A stretch of DNA of 64,000 nucleotides from Flavobacterium nitrogenifigens (GTDB taxonomy: Bacteria; Bacteroidota; Bacteroidia; Flavobacteriales; Flavobacteriaceae): positions 124,001 through 188,000 of the forward strand of contig NZ_QJRI01000175.1 of NCBI RefSeq assembly GCF_003254565.1, read 5' to 3'. Made by a program: the position numbers and the translations under genes. The stretch's first letter is position 1. Each line of letters starts with the position of its first letter. This document shows positions 19,180 to 27,523 of this stretch, one piece after another. Below the pieces are notes generated by a model. It saw only the letters and a list, made by a program, of their open reading frames with translations, did not search any database and was not told where the DNA came from.

Positions 19180-19521
19180 ATGGCAACAAGTAAAGAATTT
19201 ATAAAAGGAGATGAAATCGAGTGGGAAGTGGTAGGAGAAGGAATAAAACGCAAAATTTTAGCTTTTGACGAAAGAGTAATGTTGGTAAACGTTCATTTTG
19301 AGAAAGGTGGAATCGGTACTTTACACGACCATTATCATTCTCAAGTTACATACATTGCAAGCGGAAAATTTGATGTCACAATCAGTGGTGTAACCCAGAC
19401 TCTAAAAGAAGGCGATAGTTTTTATATTCCGCCTCACGCTGTTCATGGAGTTGTATGTTTGGAAACAGGTATGTTGACAGATGTTTTCAGTCCTGCACGA
19501 GAAGATTTTTTACAATATTAA
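19180..19521 (+). CDS. Cupin domain protein
   Basis: A 113-residue single-domain cupin. Motif 1 is HDHYHSQVTYIASGKFDV and motif 2 is GDSFYIPPHAVHGV, both with the metal-binding histidines and glutamine typical of the fold. Such small cupins bind a metal and act as sugar-binding proteins, isomerases or dioxygenases. The TIM-barrel gene in the same operon suggests sugar chemistry, but that is only inference. It starts eight bases after the protease stop. Confidence 0.88.
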   Translation: MATSKEFIKGDEIEWEVVGEGIKRKILAFDERVMLVNVHFEKGGIGTLHDHYHSQVTYIASGKFDVTISGVTQTLKEGDSFYIPPHAVHGVVCLETGMLTDVFSPAREDFLQY

Positions 19522-19540
19522 AAATAAAAAATCAGTAAAA

Positions 19541-19629
19541 ATCTGCGTTTTCGCGATAGCGAATCTGCATTATCCACGTTCTAAAAACAGACACGGATTA
19601 GACGGATTTGCTATCGCGAAAACGCGGAT
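19541..19629. repeat. Palindromic element with perfect 16-bp arms
   Basis: Arms GCGTTTTCGCGATAGC (19545-19560) and its exact complement (19610-19625), extended with mismatches on both sides. It lies between the cupin and the MFS gene, where it could end the upstream operon. The arms are GC-richer than the surroundings, suggesting an inserted repeat unit. Confidence 0.8.
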
Positions 19630-19687
19630 CTACGTAGATTTAATTTTAAAAAAAACTTAAATTATAGTTTAGCTTAAATATAGGTGG

Positions 19688-19695
19688 TATTTTTG
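19688..19695 (+). promoter_or_regulatory. -7 promoter box of the MFS gene, very close to the start codon
   Basis: TATTTTTG followed by C. The ATG begins only five bases after the box, so the transcript probably starts at or next to the start codon (leaderless). Confidence 0.6.
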
Positions 19696-19699
19696 CAGC

Positions 19700-20884
19700 A
19701 TGAATTTATCTAAAACTAATGTACTGTTTATGGCAGTTTGCACTGGTCTTATAGTCGCAAATCTTTATTACTGCCAGCCTTTGATTGTTTTAATTGCCAA
19801 CGAATTTAAAATTCCAGAAGAGAGTGCCGGAACGATAACCTATCTTACTCAGGCGGGTTACGCTATCGGATTGTTTTTTATGGTGCCGCTTGGCGATAAA
19901 ATAGAACGAAAAAGGCAAATTTTGATGACTACTTTTGCTACTGTAATTGCCTTATTAATTGCGGCAACAGCCAAAAGTTTTCTTGTTTTACAAATTGCTT
20001 CCCTACTTATCGGAATCACTTCAATAGTACCGCAGCTTATATTGCCTTTGGCCGCTTCTTTGAGCGCGCCCGAACAAAGAGGGAAAGTTGTTGGAACTAT
20101 TATGAGCGGACTTTTAGTCGGAATTTTGCTTTCGCGAACTTTAAGCGGTTTTATTGGTCAAGTGTTAGGTTGGAGATCCATGTTTTATATCGCTGCCGGA
20201 ATCTGTCTTTTGATCTTTTTTGTAATTCAGAGCAAATTTCCACAGAACAAACCACAATTTCAAGGAACTTACGGACAACTGATCCAGTCACTGTTTACGC
20301 TTATAAAAACACAACCCGTTTTGCGCGAAGCAACAGCAATCAATGTTTTCAGTTTTGCTCAGTTTGGAGCTTTTTGGACCACAATGGTGCTTTTGCTTTC
20401 TGGCAAGCCATTCGATTTTAATAGTGCAACAATTGGTTTATTCGGAATTGTTGGTGCATCTGGAGCTTTAGCAGCACCTTTAGTAGGGAAATTGGGAGAT
20501 AAAGGGAACTCTAGAATTGCAGTTGGTTATGGTATTTTATTGGTTTTAATCAGCTTTTTGATTTTTTATTTTTCAATAGAAAGTGTAATCGGAATCGCAA
20601 TCGGAATTGTGTTTATTGATATCGGAATTCAAGGGGTTCACATTTCTAATCAAACTAGAGTTTATTCGTTATTGCCAGAAGCAAGAAACAGATTGAATAC
20701 CGTATTTATGTCGCTGACATTTTTAGGAACAGCAGGGGGATCTGCATATGGTTTGTTATTATGGAAAATGGGCGGATGGCCGGCAGTAACAATTGGCTGT
20801 ATGGTCTTATCGTTGCTATCATTAACCATTTATGGGCTTACTTATAAATCAAAATCTAAAAGACAGAAAGCACAAATTGATTAA
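19700..20884 (+). CDS. Major facilitator superfamily exporter
   Basis: A 394-residue inner-membrane protein with about 12 helices. The first helix carries LIVANLYYCQPL, typical of a group of drug and metabolite exporters (YfcJ/YdeR-like), and the loop between helices 2 and 3 has GDKIERKRQIL. A second half repeats the pattern with GKLGDKGNSR. The charged C-terminal tail ends at 20884. The substrate is not predictable. The start codon sits right behind its promoter box. Confidence 0.88.
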   Translation: MNLSKTNVLFMAVCTGLIVANLYYCQPLIVLIANEFKIPEESAGTITYLTQAGYAIGLFFMVPLGDKIERKRQILMTTFATVIALLIAATAKSFLVLQIASLLIGITSIVPQLILPLAASLSAPEQRGKVVGTIMSGLLVGILLSRTLSGFIGQVLGWRSMFYIAAGICLLIFFVIQSKFPQNKPQFQGTYGQLIQSLFTLIKTQPVLREATAINVFSFAQFGAFWTTMVLLLSGKPFDFNSATIGLFGIVGASGALAAPLVGKLGDKGNSRIAVGYGILLVLISFLIFYFSIESVIGIAIGIVFIDIGIQGVHISNQTRVYSLLPEARNRLNTVFMSLTFLGTAGGSAYGLLLWKMGGWPAVTIGCMVLSLLSLTIYGLTYKSKSKRQKAQID

Positions 20885-20895
20885 GAAATTAATTG

Positions 20896-20903
20896 TAAAT
20901 TTG
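20896..20903 (+). promoter_or_regulatory. -7 promoter box of the cyclophilin-FKBP gene
   Basis: TAAATTTG followed by C, 23 nt before the ATG, in the short gap after the MFS stop. Confidence 0.65.
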
Positions 20904-20926
20904 CGTTCAATAAAAAAATAACAACA

Positions 20927-21859
20927 ATGGAAAACGGAATATACGCTAAATTCAATACTAGCAAAGGTTCAATTTTAGTAAAATTGACACATGATTTAAC
21001 ACCGGGAACTGTAGGAAACTTTGTTGCTCTTGCAGAAGGAAATATGGAAAATAAAGTGAAACCTCAAGGACAAAAATTCTATGACGGATTAACTTTCCAT
21101 AGAGTAATTGCAGATTTCATGATTCAAGGTGGTTGTCCAAAAGGAACTGGAACTGGAGATCCAGGTTACAAATTTGATGACGAATTTCACCCAAGCTTAA
21201 AACACGATCGTCCAGGAGTTTTGTCTATGGCAAACTCTGGTCCTGGAAGTAATGGTTCTCAATTTTTCATTACTCACGTTCCAACTCCTTGGTTAGATAA
21301 CAAACACAGTGTTTTTGGACACGTTGTTGAAGGACAAGACGTTGTTGATGCTGTTGCTCAAGGTGACAATTTAGAGTCTGTTGAAATTATCAGAGTTGGA
21401 GAAGAAGCTCAAAAATGGAATGCAATTGAAGCGTTCATTGGTTTAAAAGGTGCTCGTCTTAAAAGAGAAGCAGCTTTAAAAGCGGAATCTGAAGCAAAAA
21501 TGGAACAATTAGCTGCTGGTTTTGATAGAACAGAAAGCGGTTTACGTTATAAAATGATTCAAAAAGGTGAAGGTAAAAAAGCTGAAGCTGGAAAAACAGT
21601 TTCTGTTCATTACGAAGGATCTTTAGAAAACGGAAAAGTATTTGATTCTTCTTACCCACGTAAAAAACCAATCGAATTCAAATTAGGAATTGGACAAGTT
21701 ATCGAAGGATGGGACGAAGGTATTGCTTTATTGCAAGTTGGAGACAAAGCTCGTTTTGTAATTCCATCTGATTTAGCTTACGGTCCGTCTGGTGCTGGAG
21801 GAGTTATTCCACCAAACGCTGTTTTAATTTTCGACGTTGAATTAATGGACGTAAAATAA
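20927..21859 (+). CDS. Dual peptidyl-prolyl isomerase: cyclophilin fused to FKBP
   Basis: A 310-residue cytoplasmic foldase joining two unrelated prolyl isomerase folds. Residues about 5-165 are a cyclophilin ([36 protein letters not shown]). A helical charged linker (about 165-200) follows, and residues about 200-310 are an FKBP domain ([49 protein letters not shown]). Both active sites look intact. Fusions in this order are known as dual-family immunophilins, including in Flavobacterium. Biased codons suggest high expression. Confidence 0.93.
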   Translation: MENGIYAKFNTSKGSILVKLTHDLTPGTVGNFVALAEGNMENKVKPQGQKFYDGLTFHRVIADFMIQGGCPKGTGTGDPGYKFDDEFHPSLKHDRPGVLSMANSGPGSNGSQFFITHVPTPWLDNKHSVFGHVVEGQDVVDAVAQGDNLESVEIIRVGEEAQKWNAIEAFIGLKGARLKREAALKAESEAKMEQLAAGFDRTESGLRYKMIQKGEGKKAEAGKTVSVHYEGSLENGKVFDSSYPRKKPIEFKLGIGQVIEGWDEGIALLQVGDKARFVIPSDLAYGPSGAGGVIPPNAVLIFDVELMDVK

Positions 21860-21894
21860 GAGTTTAAAAGCAATTTAGTATTGTTTTAAATAAT

Positions 21895-21928
21895 AATCCC
21901 ATGCGCCGTGGCGTATGGGATTTTTTTA
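21895..21928 (+). terminator. Terminator after the cyclophilin-FKBP gene
   Basis: A strong hairpin AATCCCATGCGCC / GGCGTATGGGATT followed by T7, about 35 bases after the stop. Confidence 0.9.
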
Positions 21929-21963
21929 TATTTACTTGAATTAAAAAAATACAAAACCAAGAA

Positions 21964-22269
21964 ATGAAAAAAACGATTTTAAGTTTAATGGCTATCATGT
22001 TGTTTGCAGCGGCATGTGGCACAAAAAAAACGGCTGTTGCAGAAACTGCTCCTGCTGAGAAGGAAATTAAAGCAAAAGAATTAACACCTGAATTGGCAGC
22101 AGGTAAAAGCCTCTATGAGAACAGCTGTGCTAGATGTCATAAGCTTTATGAACCGAAAGCATATACAAAAACAGAATGGACACCGATTTTAGTAAAAATG
22201 GGTAAAAAAGCAAAATTAGACGAAACTCAAATGGCTTCAATTACCAGCTATATTGATTCGCAATTGTAA
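21964..22269 (+). CDS. Cytochrome c-type lipoprotein
   Basis: A 101-residue lipoprotein (lipobox AAAC, Cys18) with a single heme-binding motif CARCH (Cys55, Cys58, His59) in SLYENSCARCHKLYEP and methionines near residues 73 and 85 as possible axial ligands. It is a small envelope cytochrome c that could pass electrons between periplasmic proteins. The N-terminal linker is Ala/Lys/Glu-rich. It is a single gene bounded by terminators on both sides. Confidence 0.88.
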   Translation: MKKTILSLMAIMLFAAACGTKKTAVAETAPAEKEIKAKELTPELAAGKSLYENSCARCHKLYEPKAYTKTEWTPILVKMGKKAKLDETQMASITSYIDSQL

Positions 22270-22291
22270 TTTTGAGTTTGAGAAAAAGCAT

Positions 22292-22321
22292 AAAAAAACT
22301 GTTCAATCGAACAGTTTTTTT
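22292..22321 (+). terminator. Terminator after the cytochrome c lipoprotein
   Basis: A 12-bp stem AAAAAACTGTTC / GAACAGTTTTTT around a 4-nt loop, 23 bases after the stop. It may act in both directions. Confidence 0.88.
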
Positions 22322-22341
22322 ATTTTCAAATAGATATAAAA

Positions 22342-22369
22342 AAAACACCGTCACAGAATGAGGTGTTTT
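22342..22369 (-). terminator. Terminator after the GreA-like gene
   Basis: Stem AAAACACC / GGTGTTTT with a 12-nt loop, followed on the minus strand by an A/U-rich run, six bases after the stop of the GreA-like gene. Confidence 0.65.
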
Positions 22370-22374
22370 AAAAT

Positions 22375-22770
22375 TTAAGAATGATGTACCGCCGAATTAT
22401 CTACAGCGATTACTTTTAAAGTTTTGATTCCAGCAGGTAATTCCCAATCAACTTCGTCATTTTCTTTAAAACCAATAATAGCAACACTTAAAGGTGCTAA
22501 AATTGAAATTTTAGATTGTTTTACATCTGCTGCAGAAGGTAAAACGATTTGAATTTTCATTTGTTTCTTAGCTTTTACATCTTCTATCGTTACAAATGAA
22601 TTGATTCGAATTACCGAACTGTCCAATTCGCTTTCTTTACTAATTACAGCGCGATCTAATTCTTGCGAAAGCTGATTGGCTTCTTTAGTATTTGTTGAGT
22701 TTTTACTTTTTAAAATCAATTCTCTTAAAAATTGATAATCTGATTTACAGAAAGTGGGTGTTGGTTTCAT
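22375..22770 (-). CDS. GreA/GreB-family (Rnk-like) transcription factor
   Basis: A 131-residue protein with a short helical N-terminus and a GreA/GreB C-terminal FKBP-like domain (VTIEDVKAKKQMKIQIVLP, then KISILAPLSVAIIGFKENDEVDWELP). It lacks the full coiled-coil of true Gre factors, like Rnk. Rnk-like proteins bind RNA polymerase near the secondary channel and compete with Gre factors. It stands alone. The 380 bases upstream hold the structured element at 22952-23104. Confidence 0.82.
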   Translation of the reverse strand: MKPTPTFCKSDYQFLRELILKSKNSTNTKEANQLSQELDRAVISKESELDSSVIRINSFVTIEDVKAKKQMKIQIVLPSAADVKQSKISILAPLSVAIIGFKENDEVDWELPAGIKTLKVIAVDNSAVHHS

Positions 22771-22951
22771 ATCTATATTGAATTTATTGTTATAAAATTT
22801 TAAATGTTTTTTTTCTCCTTAGAATAATTTACAAACGAAAAATTTCAGAATCTCAAAAGCGGCAGAATCGAAATGTTTAATCTGAAAAACAAAAAAATAT
22901 CTGATCAAAAACTGATTTTTGTCAAATAATAGAAATGTTTAAGCTGATGTA

Positions 22952-23104
22952 AATCCTCCGTCAAAAAGAAGAAAAGTGAAGTAGACGGAGGCCTAAAAAA
23001 TAAAGGCCTTATTATGCGAAATAATTACAGCAGGTAGCGGTTTTGCTAGGCAAAACGACTTTATAGAAGCTGTAAATGGTGTTTTATTTCCCATAAGGAG
23101 GATT
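22952..23104 (-). ncRNA. Candidate structured RNA with its own promoter
   Basis: The ends AATCCTCC (22952-22959) and GGAGGATT (23097-23104) pair over 8 bp and enclose the element. Inside are TTACAGC/GCTGTAA, a hairpin GTTTTGC/GCAAAAC with a 3-nt loop and an AGGCCT/AGGCCT pair. CCTCCGTC at 22955 can pair with GACGGAGG at 22984, which excludes the outer stem. A TATCTTTG promoter box on the minus strand lies 12 bases outside. A 33-codon frame (22993-23094) runs through it and could be a leader peptide. This may be a stand-alone RNA, such as the Rfam 6S-Flavo or Flavo-1 classes, or a leader of the GreA-like gene. Confidence 0.5.
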
Positions 23105-23115
23105 AAATTGAGTTG

Positions 23116-23123
23116 CAAAGATA
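23116..23123 (-). promoter_or_regulatory. -7 promoter box of the structured RNA
   Basis: The minus strand reads TATCTTTG, followed by C. The nearest annotated gene on this strand starts 345 bases further on, so the box serves the structured element or a long leader. Confidence 0.6.
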
Positions 23124-23150
23124 CGTAATCTTTTTGAATTTAGTGAGGTT

Positions 23151-23705
23151 TTACTTCCATTTAATGCCACAGCCTAAACTTGGTTTCTGTGGTTCTTTTA
23201 AACTTCTGTTGTAGATTAAGGCATCAATTGCGCCTCTAAGATCGCTTCCGCTAAGAGGAATTCCGTTGCCAGGACGAGAATCGTCTAGCTGACCACGATA
23301 GAATAATTTGTCTTGATTATCAAATAAATAAAAGTCTGGAGTGCAAGCTGCCTGATAAGCTTTTGCGGTTTCCTGACTTTCATCGTACAGATAAGGAAAA
23401 TCAATTTTGTTTTCCATTGCAAAGTCAGTCATTAATTCTGGACTGTCTTCAGGGTATTTAACAACGTCATTGCTGGAAATCGAGATTACTCCTAATCCTT
23501 GAACGCGATAATCATTTGCAATCATTACAATTTCTTTAATAACATGATGCACAAACGGACAATGGTTGCATATGAACATAACCAAAGTGCCTTTCGAACC
23601 TTTTAAATCTTCAAAAGAAAAAGTATTGTTCGAGTTGGTGTCTTTTAAATAAAAATCAGGAGCAATTGTTCCTAAAGGAAGCATTGTTGATTCTGTTCGT
23701 GCCAT
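23151..23705 (-). CDS. Thioredoxin-like redoxin (AhpC/TSA type)
   Basis: A 184-residue thioredoxin-fold protein of the redoxin group. The opening LPLGTIAPDFYLKDTNSN is typical of AhpC/TSA proteins and the redox motif is C-N-H-C in MFICNHCPFVHHV. The later CTPDFYLFD carries the cis-proline region. It may act as a thiol peroxidase or a disulfide reductase. The frame is open to 23762 but the family start is the ATG at 23705. It has no signal peptide. Confidence 0.87.
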   Translation of the reverse strand: MARTESTMLPLGTIAPDFYLKDTNSNNTFSFEDLKGSKGTLVMFICNHCPFVHHVIKEIVMIANDYRVQGLGVISISSNDVVKYPEDSPELMTDFAMENKIDFPYLYDESQETAKAYQAACTPDFYLFDNQDKLFYRGQLDDSRPGNGIPLSGSDLRGAIDALIYNRSLKEPQKPSLGCGIKWK

Positions 23706-23768
23706 TTTATCTGAAATTTGATTCTCAAAAATAGCTTTAAAAATCTGTAAATAAAAGCGCACAAGAAT

Positions 23769-23826
23769 AAAAAATACCCAAAGAAAGCAGTTAGCCTATT
23801 CAGCTTGCTTCTTTGGATATTTTTTT
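23769..23826 (-). terminator. Terminator after the 23833 hydrolase
   Basis: A long hairpin: AAATACCCAAAGAA pairs with TTCTTTGGATATTT, and inner bases GCAG/AGC extend it. Runs of A and T flank both sides, so it may work in both directions. Confidence 0.8.
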
Positions 23827-23832
23827 AAATTT

Positions 23833-24726
23833 TTATGAATTCAAAAACTCCAATAAGTCTTCATTTAGTTTTTCTCTATCGGTATAAAATAAACCATGTG
23901 GTGCTCCTTCATATTCGATATAAGTATTGTTTGCAATAGATTTTGCTGCTTTTCTAGAAGTAAGATCAATAGGTACAATTTTGTCGTCGTCGCCATGAAT
24001 AATCAAGGTTGGAACTTTTATGAAATCCAATTCGTCCCTGAAATCAGTATAAGAAAAAGATTCTGCACATTTTAAAGTAGCTCTTGGAGAAGCCACAGAA
24101 CATAAGTTTCTGTAATATTCTAATAATGGAGTGCTGATTGGTTTGTTAATAATATTGATGCCAAAAAATGTTTTTCCAAAATTATCTACAAACCCAATTC
24201 TGTCTTCTTTGATTGCCGTTGCTGTATTTTCGCTTTTCTCTTTCGGATGCCCGTCAGGATTGTCGTGAGTCTTTAAAAGAAACGGAATAATTGATGAAAT
24301 CAAAGCTGCTTTAATAACATTTTTTCCGCCATGACGACTGAAATAACGAACTACTTCGCCACCGCCCATTGAAAAACCGACAAGAGTTACGTCTTCTAAT
24401 TCTAATTGTTCGATAATTTCTTTAAGGTCATCTGTCAAAGTATCATAATCGTAACCATCCCAAGGCTGAGAAGATTTTCCGAAGCCTCGTCGGTCGTAGG
24501 CAATTACACGACAATTGTTTTGCACTAGATGATCAATCTGATATTCCCACATTTCATTCGAAAGTGGCCAGCCGTGAATTAGAATTACTGGTTTTCCTTG
24601 ACCGTAATCCTTCACATAAAGCCTTACATTTTGAGCAGTTTCTATGTATTTATCTGTGTGAACCTGTTTTAAATTAGATTCAAAATCTTTAATTGACATG
24701 CATGCATTTGGTTCAATATGTTCCAT
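23833..24726 (-). CDS. Alpha/beta hydrolase, non-heme chloroperoxidase/arylesterase type
   Basis: A 297-residue cytoplasmic hydrolase. It has the oxyanion motif HGWPLSNEMWE, the nucleophile elbow GFSMGGGE, the acid in IIHGDDDKIVP and the catalytic His in GAPHGLF. This set is typical of non-heme haloperoxidase-like esterases (arylesterases) that also show perhydrolase activity. The first 30 residues lie outside the core, and an ATG ten codons in is a possible alternative start. Confidence 0.88.
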   Translation of the reverse strand: MEHIEPNACMSIKDFESNLKQVHTDKYIETAQNVRLYVKDYGQGKPVILIHGWPLSNEMWEYQIDHLVQNNCRVIAYDRRGFGKSSQPWDGYDYDTLTDDLKEIIEQLELEDVTLVGFSMGGGEVVRYFSRHGGKNVIKAALISSIIPFLLKTHDNPDGHPKEKSENTATAIKEDRIGFVDNFGKTFFGINIINKPISTPLLEYYRNLCSVASPRATLKCAESFSYTDFRDELDFIKVPTLIIHGDDDKIVPIDLTSRKAAKSIANNTYIEYEGAPHGLFYTDREKLNEDLLEFLNS

Positions 24727-24828
24727 GTTATATCTTTTTTCGTGAGTGTTTTTCGTTTTCTTCTCGTAAAATTAGATTTAAGAAAAAGAAAAAGGTTATA
24801 GAATTAGGCGCATTAATTACAAAATTTA

Positions 24829-24836
24829 TAGGTTTG
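24829..24836 (+). promoter_or_regulatory. -7 promoter box of csaA
   Basis: TAGGTTTG, 19 nt before the ATG at 24856. Confidence 0.5.
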
Positions 24837-24855
24837 TAAATAATGCAATTTAAAA

Positions 24856-25191
24856 ATGGATTTAACCTGGAACGAATTTGAACGCACTGATATGCGCGTT
24901 GGAACAATTATAGAAGTGAATGATTTTCCTGAAGCAAGAAAACCAGCTTATCAACTAACAATTGATTTTGGTTCAGAAATCGGAATTAGAAAATCATCTG
25001 CACAAATTACTAAAAGATATCAGAAAGAAGATTTAGTTAATCGTCAGATTGTGGCAGTTGTAAATTTCCCAAGAAAGCAAATCGGAAAATTTATGAGTGA
25101 ATGCCTTGTTTTAGGAGCGGTAGGAGAGGAGGGAGACGTAATTTTATTGGCTCCTGATTTTAAGATTCCTAATGGACTGAGGATTGGATAG
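24856..25191 (+). CDS. csaA: tRNA-binding chaperone-like protein CsaA
   Basis: A 111-residue OB-fold protein homologous to the EMAP-II/methionyl-tRNA synthetase C-terminal domain. The conserved pattern is FERTDMRVGTIIEV, then LTIDFGSEIGIRKSSAQIT and VVNFPRKQIGKFMSECLVLG. CsaA is a dimer that binds tRNA and has been linked with protein export in Bacillus. Length and start are normal for the family. It is a single gene with its own promoter. Confidence 0.94.
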   Translation: MDLTWNEFERTDMRVGTIIEVNDFPEARKPAYQLTIDFGSEIGIRKSSAQITKRYQKEDLVNRQIVAVVNFPRKQIGKFMSECLVLGAVGEEGDVILLAPDFKIPNGLRIG

Positions 25192-25205
25192 TTTTTATTC
25201 TTAGT

Positions 25206-25342
25206 TTTAACCGCAAAGAACGCAAAGGTTTACGCAAAGTTCACAAAATTAATAGCGCAAAGCTTTGCGAACTTTAACTGGTAAAAACTTCGCATAAAGC
25301 TTTGCGCTCTTTGCGTAACTCTTTGTGGTCTTTGCGGTTAAA
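25206..25342. repeat. Inverted repeat of the CCGCAAAGA word family
   Basis: Arms TTTAACCGCAAAGA (25206-25219) and its exact complement (25329-25342) enclose further copies of GCAAAG and CTTTGCG, including the palindrome CGCAAAGCTTTGCG near 25256-25269. It fills the whole gap between two convergent genes and may end transcription in both directions. Confidence 0.75.
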
Positions 25343-25891
25343 TTAAAGGTTTATCTTTTCAATTAACTTCTGTAATATCTCCTGTCCCTCTTCCCAATAC
25401 TTTAAATCAGAATCAGAGTTAATGTGTCCTTGTTGACCAATATTTACAAAATCGCTTCCCCATTTTTCAGCGAAGAGTTTTTTTCTTTCAAAAGAAGCAT
25501 AAGGATCATTTTCGCTCGCTACTACTACCGAAGGAAAAGGTAATTTATAAAGCGGAATTGGAGAAAAATTTCTTATGCATTCAGGTGTATGCTGAGGTGA
25601 ATCAACATCTGCAGGAGCGACTAAAAAAGCCCCAATAATATTCGGATTATTGTATTTTTCTGCCCAATGCAAAACCAATGAAACTGCCAAACTGTGTGCC
25701 ACTAAAATAGTGGGTTTGTCAAGTTTTAAGATGTTTTCATTTAATCTCTCAAGCCATTCTTCACGAATTGGTTCGTCCCAATTGTCTTGGACAACGCGAA
25801 TTGAGTTTTCGAATTTTTTATGCCAAAAGGTTTGCCAGTGTTTCTCTCCAGAATCTCCAAGTCCTGGTATAATTAATAGTTGTGTCTCCAT
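25343..25891 (-). CDS. RBBP9/YdeN-family serine hydrolase
   Basis: A 182-residue small alpha/beta hydrolase. The opening LLIIPGLGDSGEKHWQTFW is diagnostic of the family. The nucleophile is in LVAHSLAVS, the acid in VASENDPYASF and the His in QQGHINSDS. Bacterial members are small esterases or peptidases of unknown natural substrate. It is cytoplasmic, with no signal. It stands alone, convergent with csaA across the inverted repeat. Confidence 0.9.
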   Translation of the reverse strand: METQLLIIPGLGDSGEKHWQTFWHKKFENSIRVVQDNWDEPIREEWLERLNENILKLDKPTILVAHSLAVSLVLHWAEKYNNPNIIGAFLVAPADVDSPQHTPECIRNFSPIPLYKLPFPSVVVASENDPYASFERKKLFAEKWGSDFVNIGQQGHINSDSDLKYWEEGQEILQKLIEKINL

Positions 25892-26100
25892 TGCCGTGGA
25901 ATTTTTATTTAGTGATTTATTTTATTTACTCAGCGCAATTAATTTAACACATAGAAATATAGATTTTATAGACTAAAAAAGGCGCTATGCTTTGTTTAGT
26001 AAACATTAGCTATGCGTGAGAAATGTGTTTCTCTTTTTGTTCTTTGCTTATTTTTTAAAACTATGTTTCGATGTGTTTTATTTTTTAATTTATATTAAAC

Positions 26101-26931
26101 TTATAGTTTTTTATTGTGTTCTTTTAAAATTCGGTTTACTTCATTAACTAAGAGCGGAAAACCAGGTTCTGTCATTCCGTGACCGTAACCGTCTAATTCG
26201 TACAATTTAGTCTGTGTATGTCCAACCAGTTTCATCATTCTGGCCATGTACGCGTTTTCTTCGTAACGCCCAAGCATTTCTAGTTCACGATCTCCAGTAA
26301 TTAGTAGCATTGGCGGAGCATCAGCACGAACGTGGTATAAAGGAGCAAATTGGTCAATTGTTGGCTGTTTTTCGGGAATTCCGTTTTCTCTTCTAATTTC
26401 AAAATGCGTAATGCATTGACCGCTAAACGGAATAAGTCCAGCAATCTGATTTGAGTCAATGTTTTCTTTTTGAAGATATTTTTTATCCAAACCAATCATC
26501 ATTCCTAAATATCCTCCAGCAGAATGTCCAGAAACGAAGATTAGGGATTTATCACCTCCGTAATTTGTAATGTTGTTGAAAGTCCAAGCAACAGCTACTG
26601 CAGCGTCTTCAATAGCTTTCTCAGCTTTTGCTTTTGGCGACAATCTGTAATTTACTCCAATAATGGCAAAACCCTTGTTTTTTAAAGCTTCTGGAATTTC
26701 TTTGTTTCCGCCGGTTAATCCACCACCGTGAAACCAAACGATTGTTGCGAATCCGGTTTTGTTTTTCGGATAGTAAATATCCAAAACACATCTTTCGTTG
26801 ATGTATTTATCAGATTTATTTACAGCCGCACTATAATATTGGATATTGTTTTTCGTTTCATATTCTATATTCTGTGCAGAAAGAGAAATTCCAAAGAAGA
26901 AGAAACTAAGGAGAATAATTAATTTTTTCAT
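26101..26931 (-). CDS. Secreted carboxylesterase-like alpha/beta hydrolase
   Basis: A 276-residue exported esterase of the BD-FAE/esterase-lipase class. The signal peptide (FFFGISLSAQ) starts at the ATG at 26931; the longer frame to 26994 adds an unlikely 21 residues before it. Motifs are the oxyanion HGGGLTGGNKE, the nucleophile GHSAGGYLG, the acid near LLITGDRELEM and the His in GYGHGMTEPG. Substrates of the class are short acyl or feruloyl esters. It is a single-gene unit. Confidence 0.87.
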   Translation of the reverse strand: MKKLIILLSFFFFGISLSAQNIEYETKNNIQYYSAAVNKSDKYINERCVLDIYYPKNKTGFATIVWFHGGGLTGGNKEIPEALKNKGFAIIGVNYRLSPKAKAEKAIEDAAVAVAWTFNNITNYGGDKSLIFVSGHSAGGYLGMMIGLDKKYLQKENIDSNQIAGLIPFSGQCITHFEIRRENGIPEKQPTIDQFAPLYHVRADAPPMLLITGDRELEMLGRYEENAYMARMMKLVGHTQTKLYELDGYGHGMTEPGFPLLVNEVNRILKEHNKKL

Positions 26932-27086
26932 TAGAAGTAAAATGTAATTTGTAAAATTATTTGAAGTAAAAAGTGCATGAATCGTACGTCTCACATTTTA
27001 CAATTCACATCTCGAAACATAAATATATAAAAAAAGTCCAAAATGCATAACAAATTGGACTTCTACTTTATGTAGATGATTTTAGA

Positions 27087-27470
27087 TTAAATATCGTCAA
27101 AATCAATATCTGTAAAACTAGATCTTTGGCTTTCAGTCTTTTCAGAGCTGTATTCTTTTTTAAAATCTTTTTGGTGTCTTTCAGAGATTACTTCTTCGCC
27201 TTTGTGGTTTAAAACATAAGAAGTCATTTCTTCTAATATTTCGGAGAAAGCACTAAAATCTTCTTTGTATAAATAGATTTTGTGTTTTTTGAAGTGAAAA
27301 GAACCATCTTCTTCAGTAAATTTTTTGCTTTCTGTAATCGTGATATAATAATCATCAGCTTTGGTAGCTCTCACATCAAAGAAATAAGTTCTTCTTCCTG
27401 CGCGTAATACTTTAGAAAAAATCTCTTCTTTTTCTAACATGTCATTTTCTCTCATAATACGTTCTATCAT
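27087..27470 (-). CDS. DUF3276, PUR-alpha-like nucleic-acid-binding protein
   Basis: A 127-residue protein with the PUR repeat fold known in Bacteroidetes and Borrelia. The pattern is EEIFSKVLRAGRRTYFFDVRATK, then DYYITITESKKF and HKIYLYKEDFSAFSEILEEM. Such proteins bind single-stranded DNA or RNA as dimers, and the C-terminal 35 residues form a charged tail. ATG codons at residues 1, 6 and 11 are all possible starts. It lies 53 bases after the ABC exporter gene on the same strand. Confidence 0.9.
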   Translation of the reverse strand: MIERIMRENDMLEKEEIFSKVLRAGRRTYFFDVRATKADDYYITITESKKFTEEDGSFHFKKHKIYLYKEDFSAFSEILEEMTSYVLNHKGEEVISERHQKDFKKEYSSEKTESQRSSFTDIDFDDI

Positions 27471-27523
27471 TTTTGGAATTAATAGTACTCAAAAATCATA
27501 AAAAATTATCTATTACGCAACAA

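Noticed and set aside
22993..23094. Annotating the 33-codon frame as a protein gene
   Set aside because: It lies wholly within the structured element and has no ribosome site; RNA structure explains the sequence at least as well, so it is kept only as part of that element.
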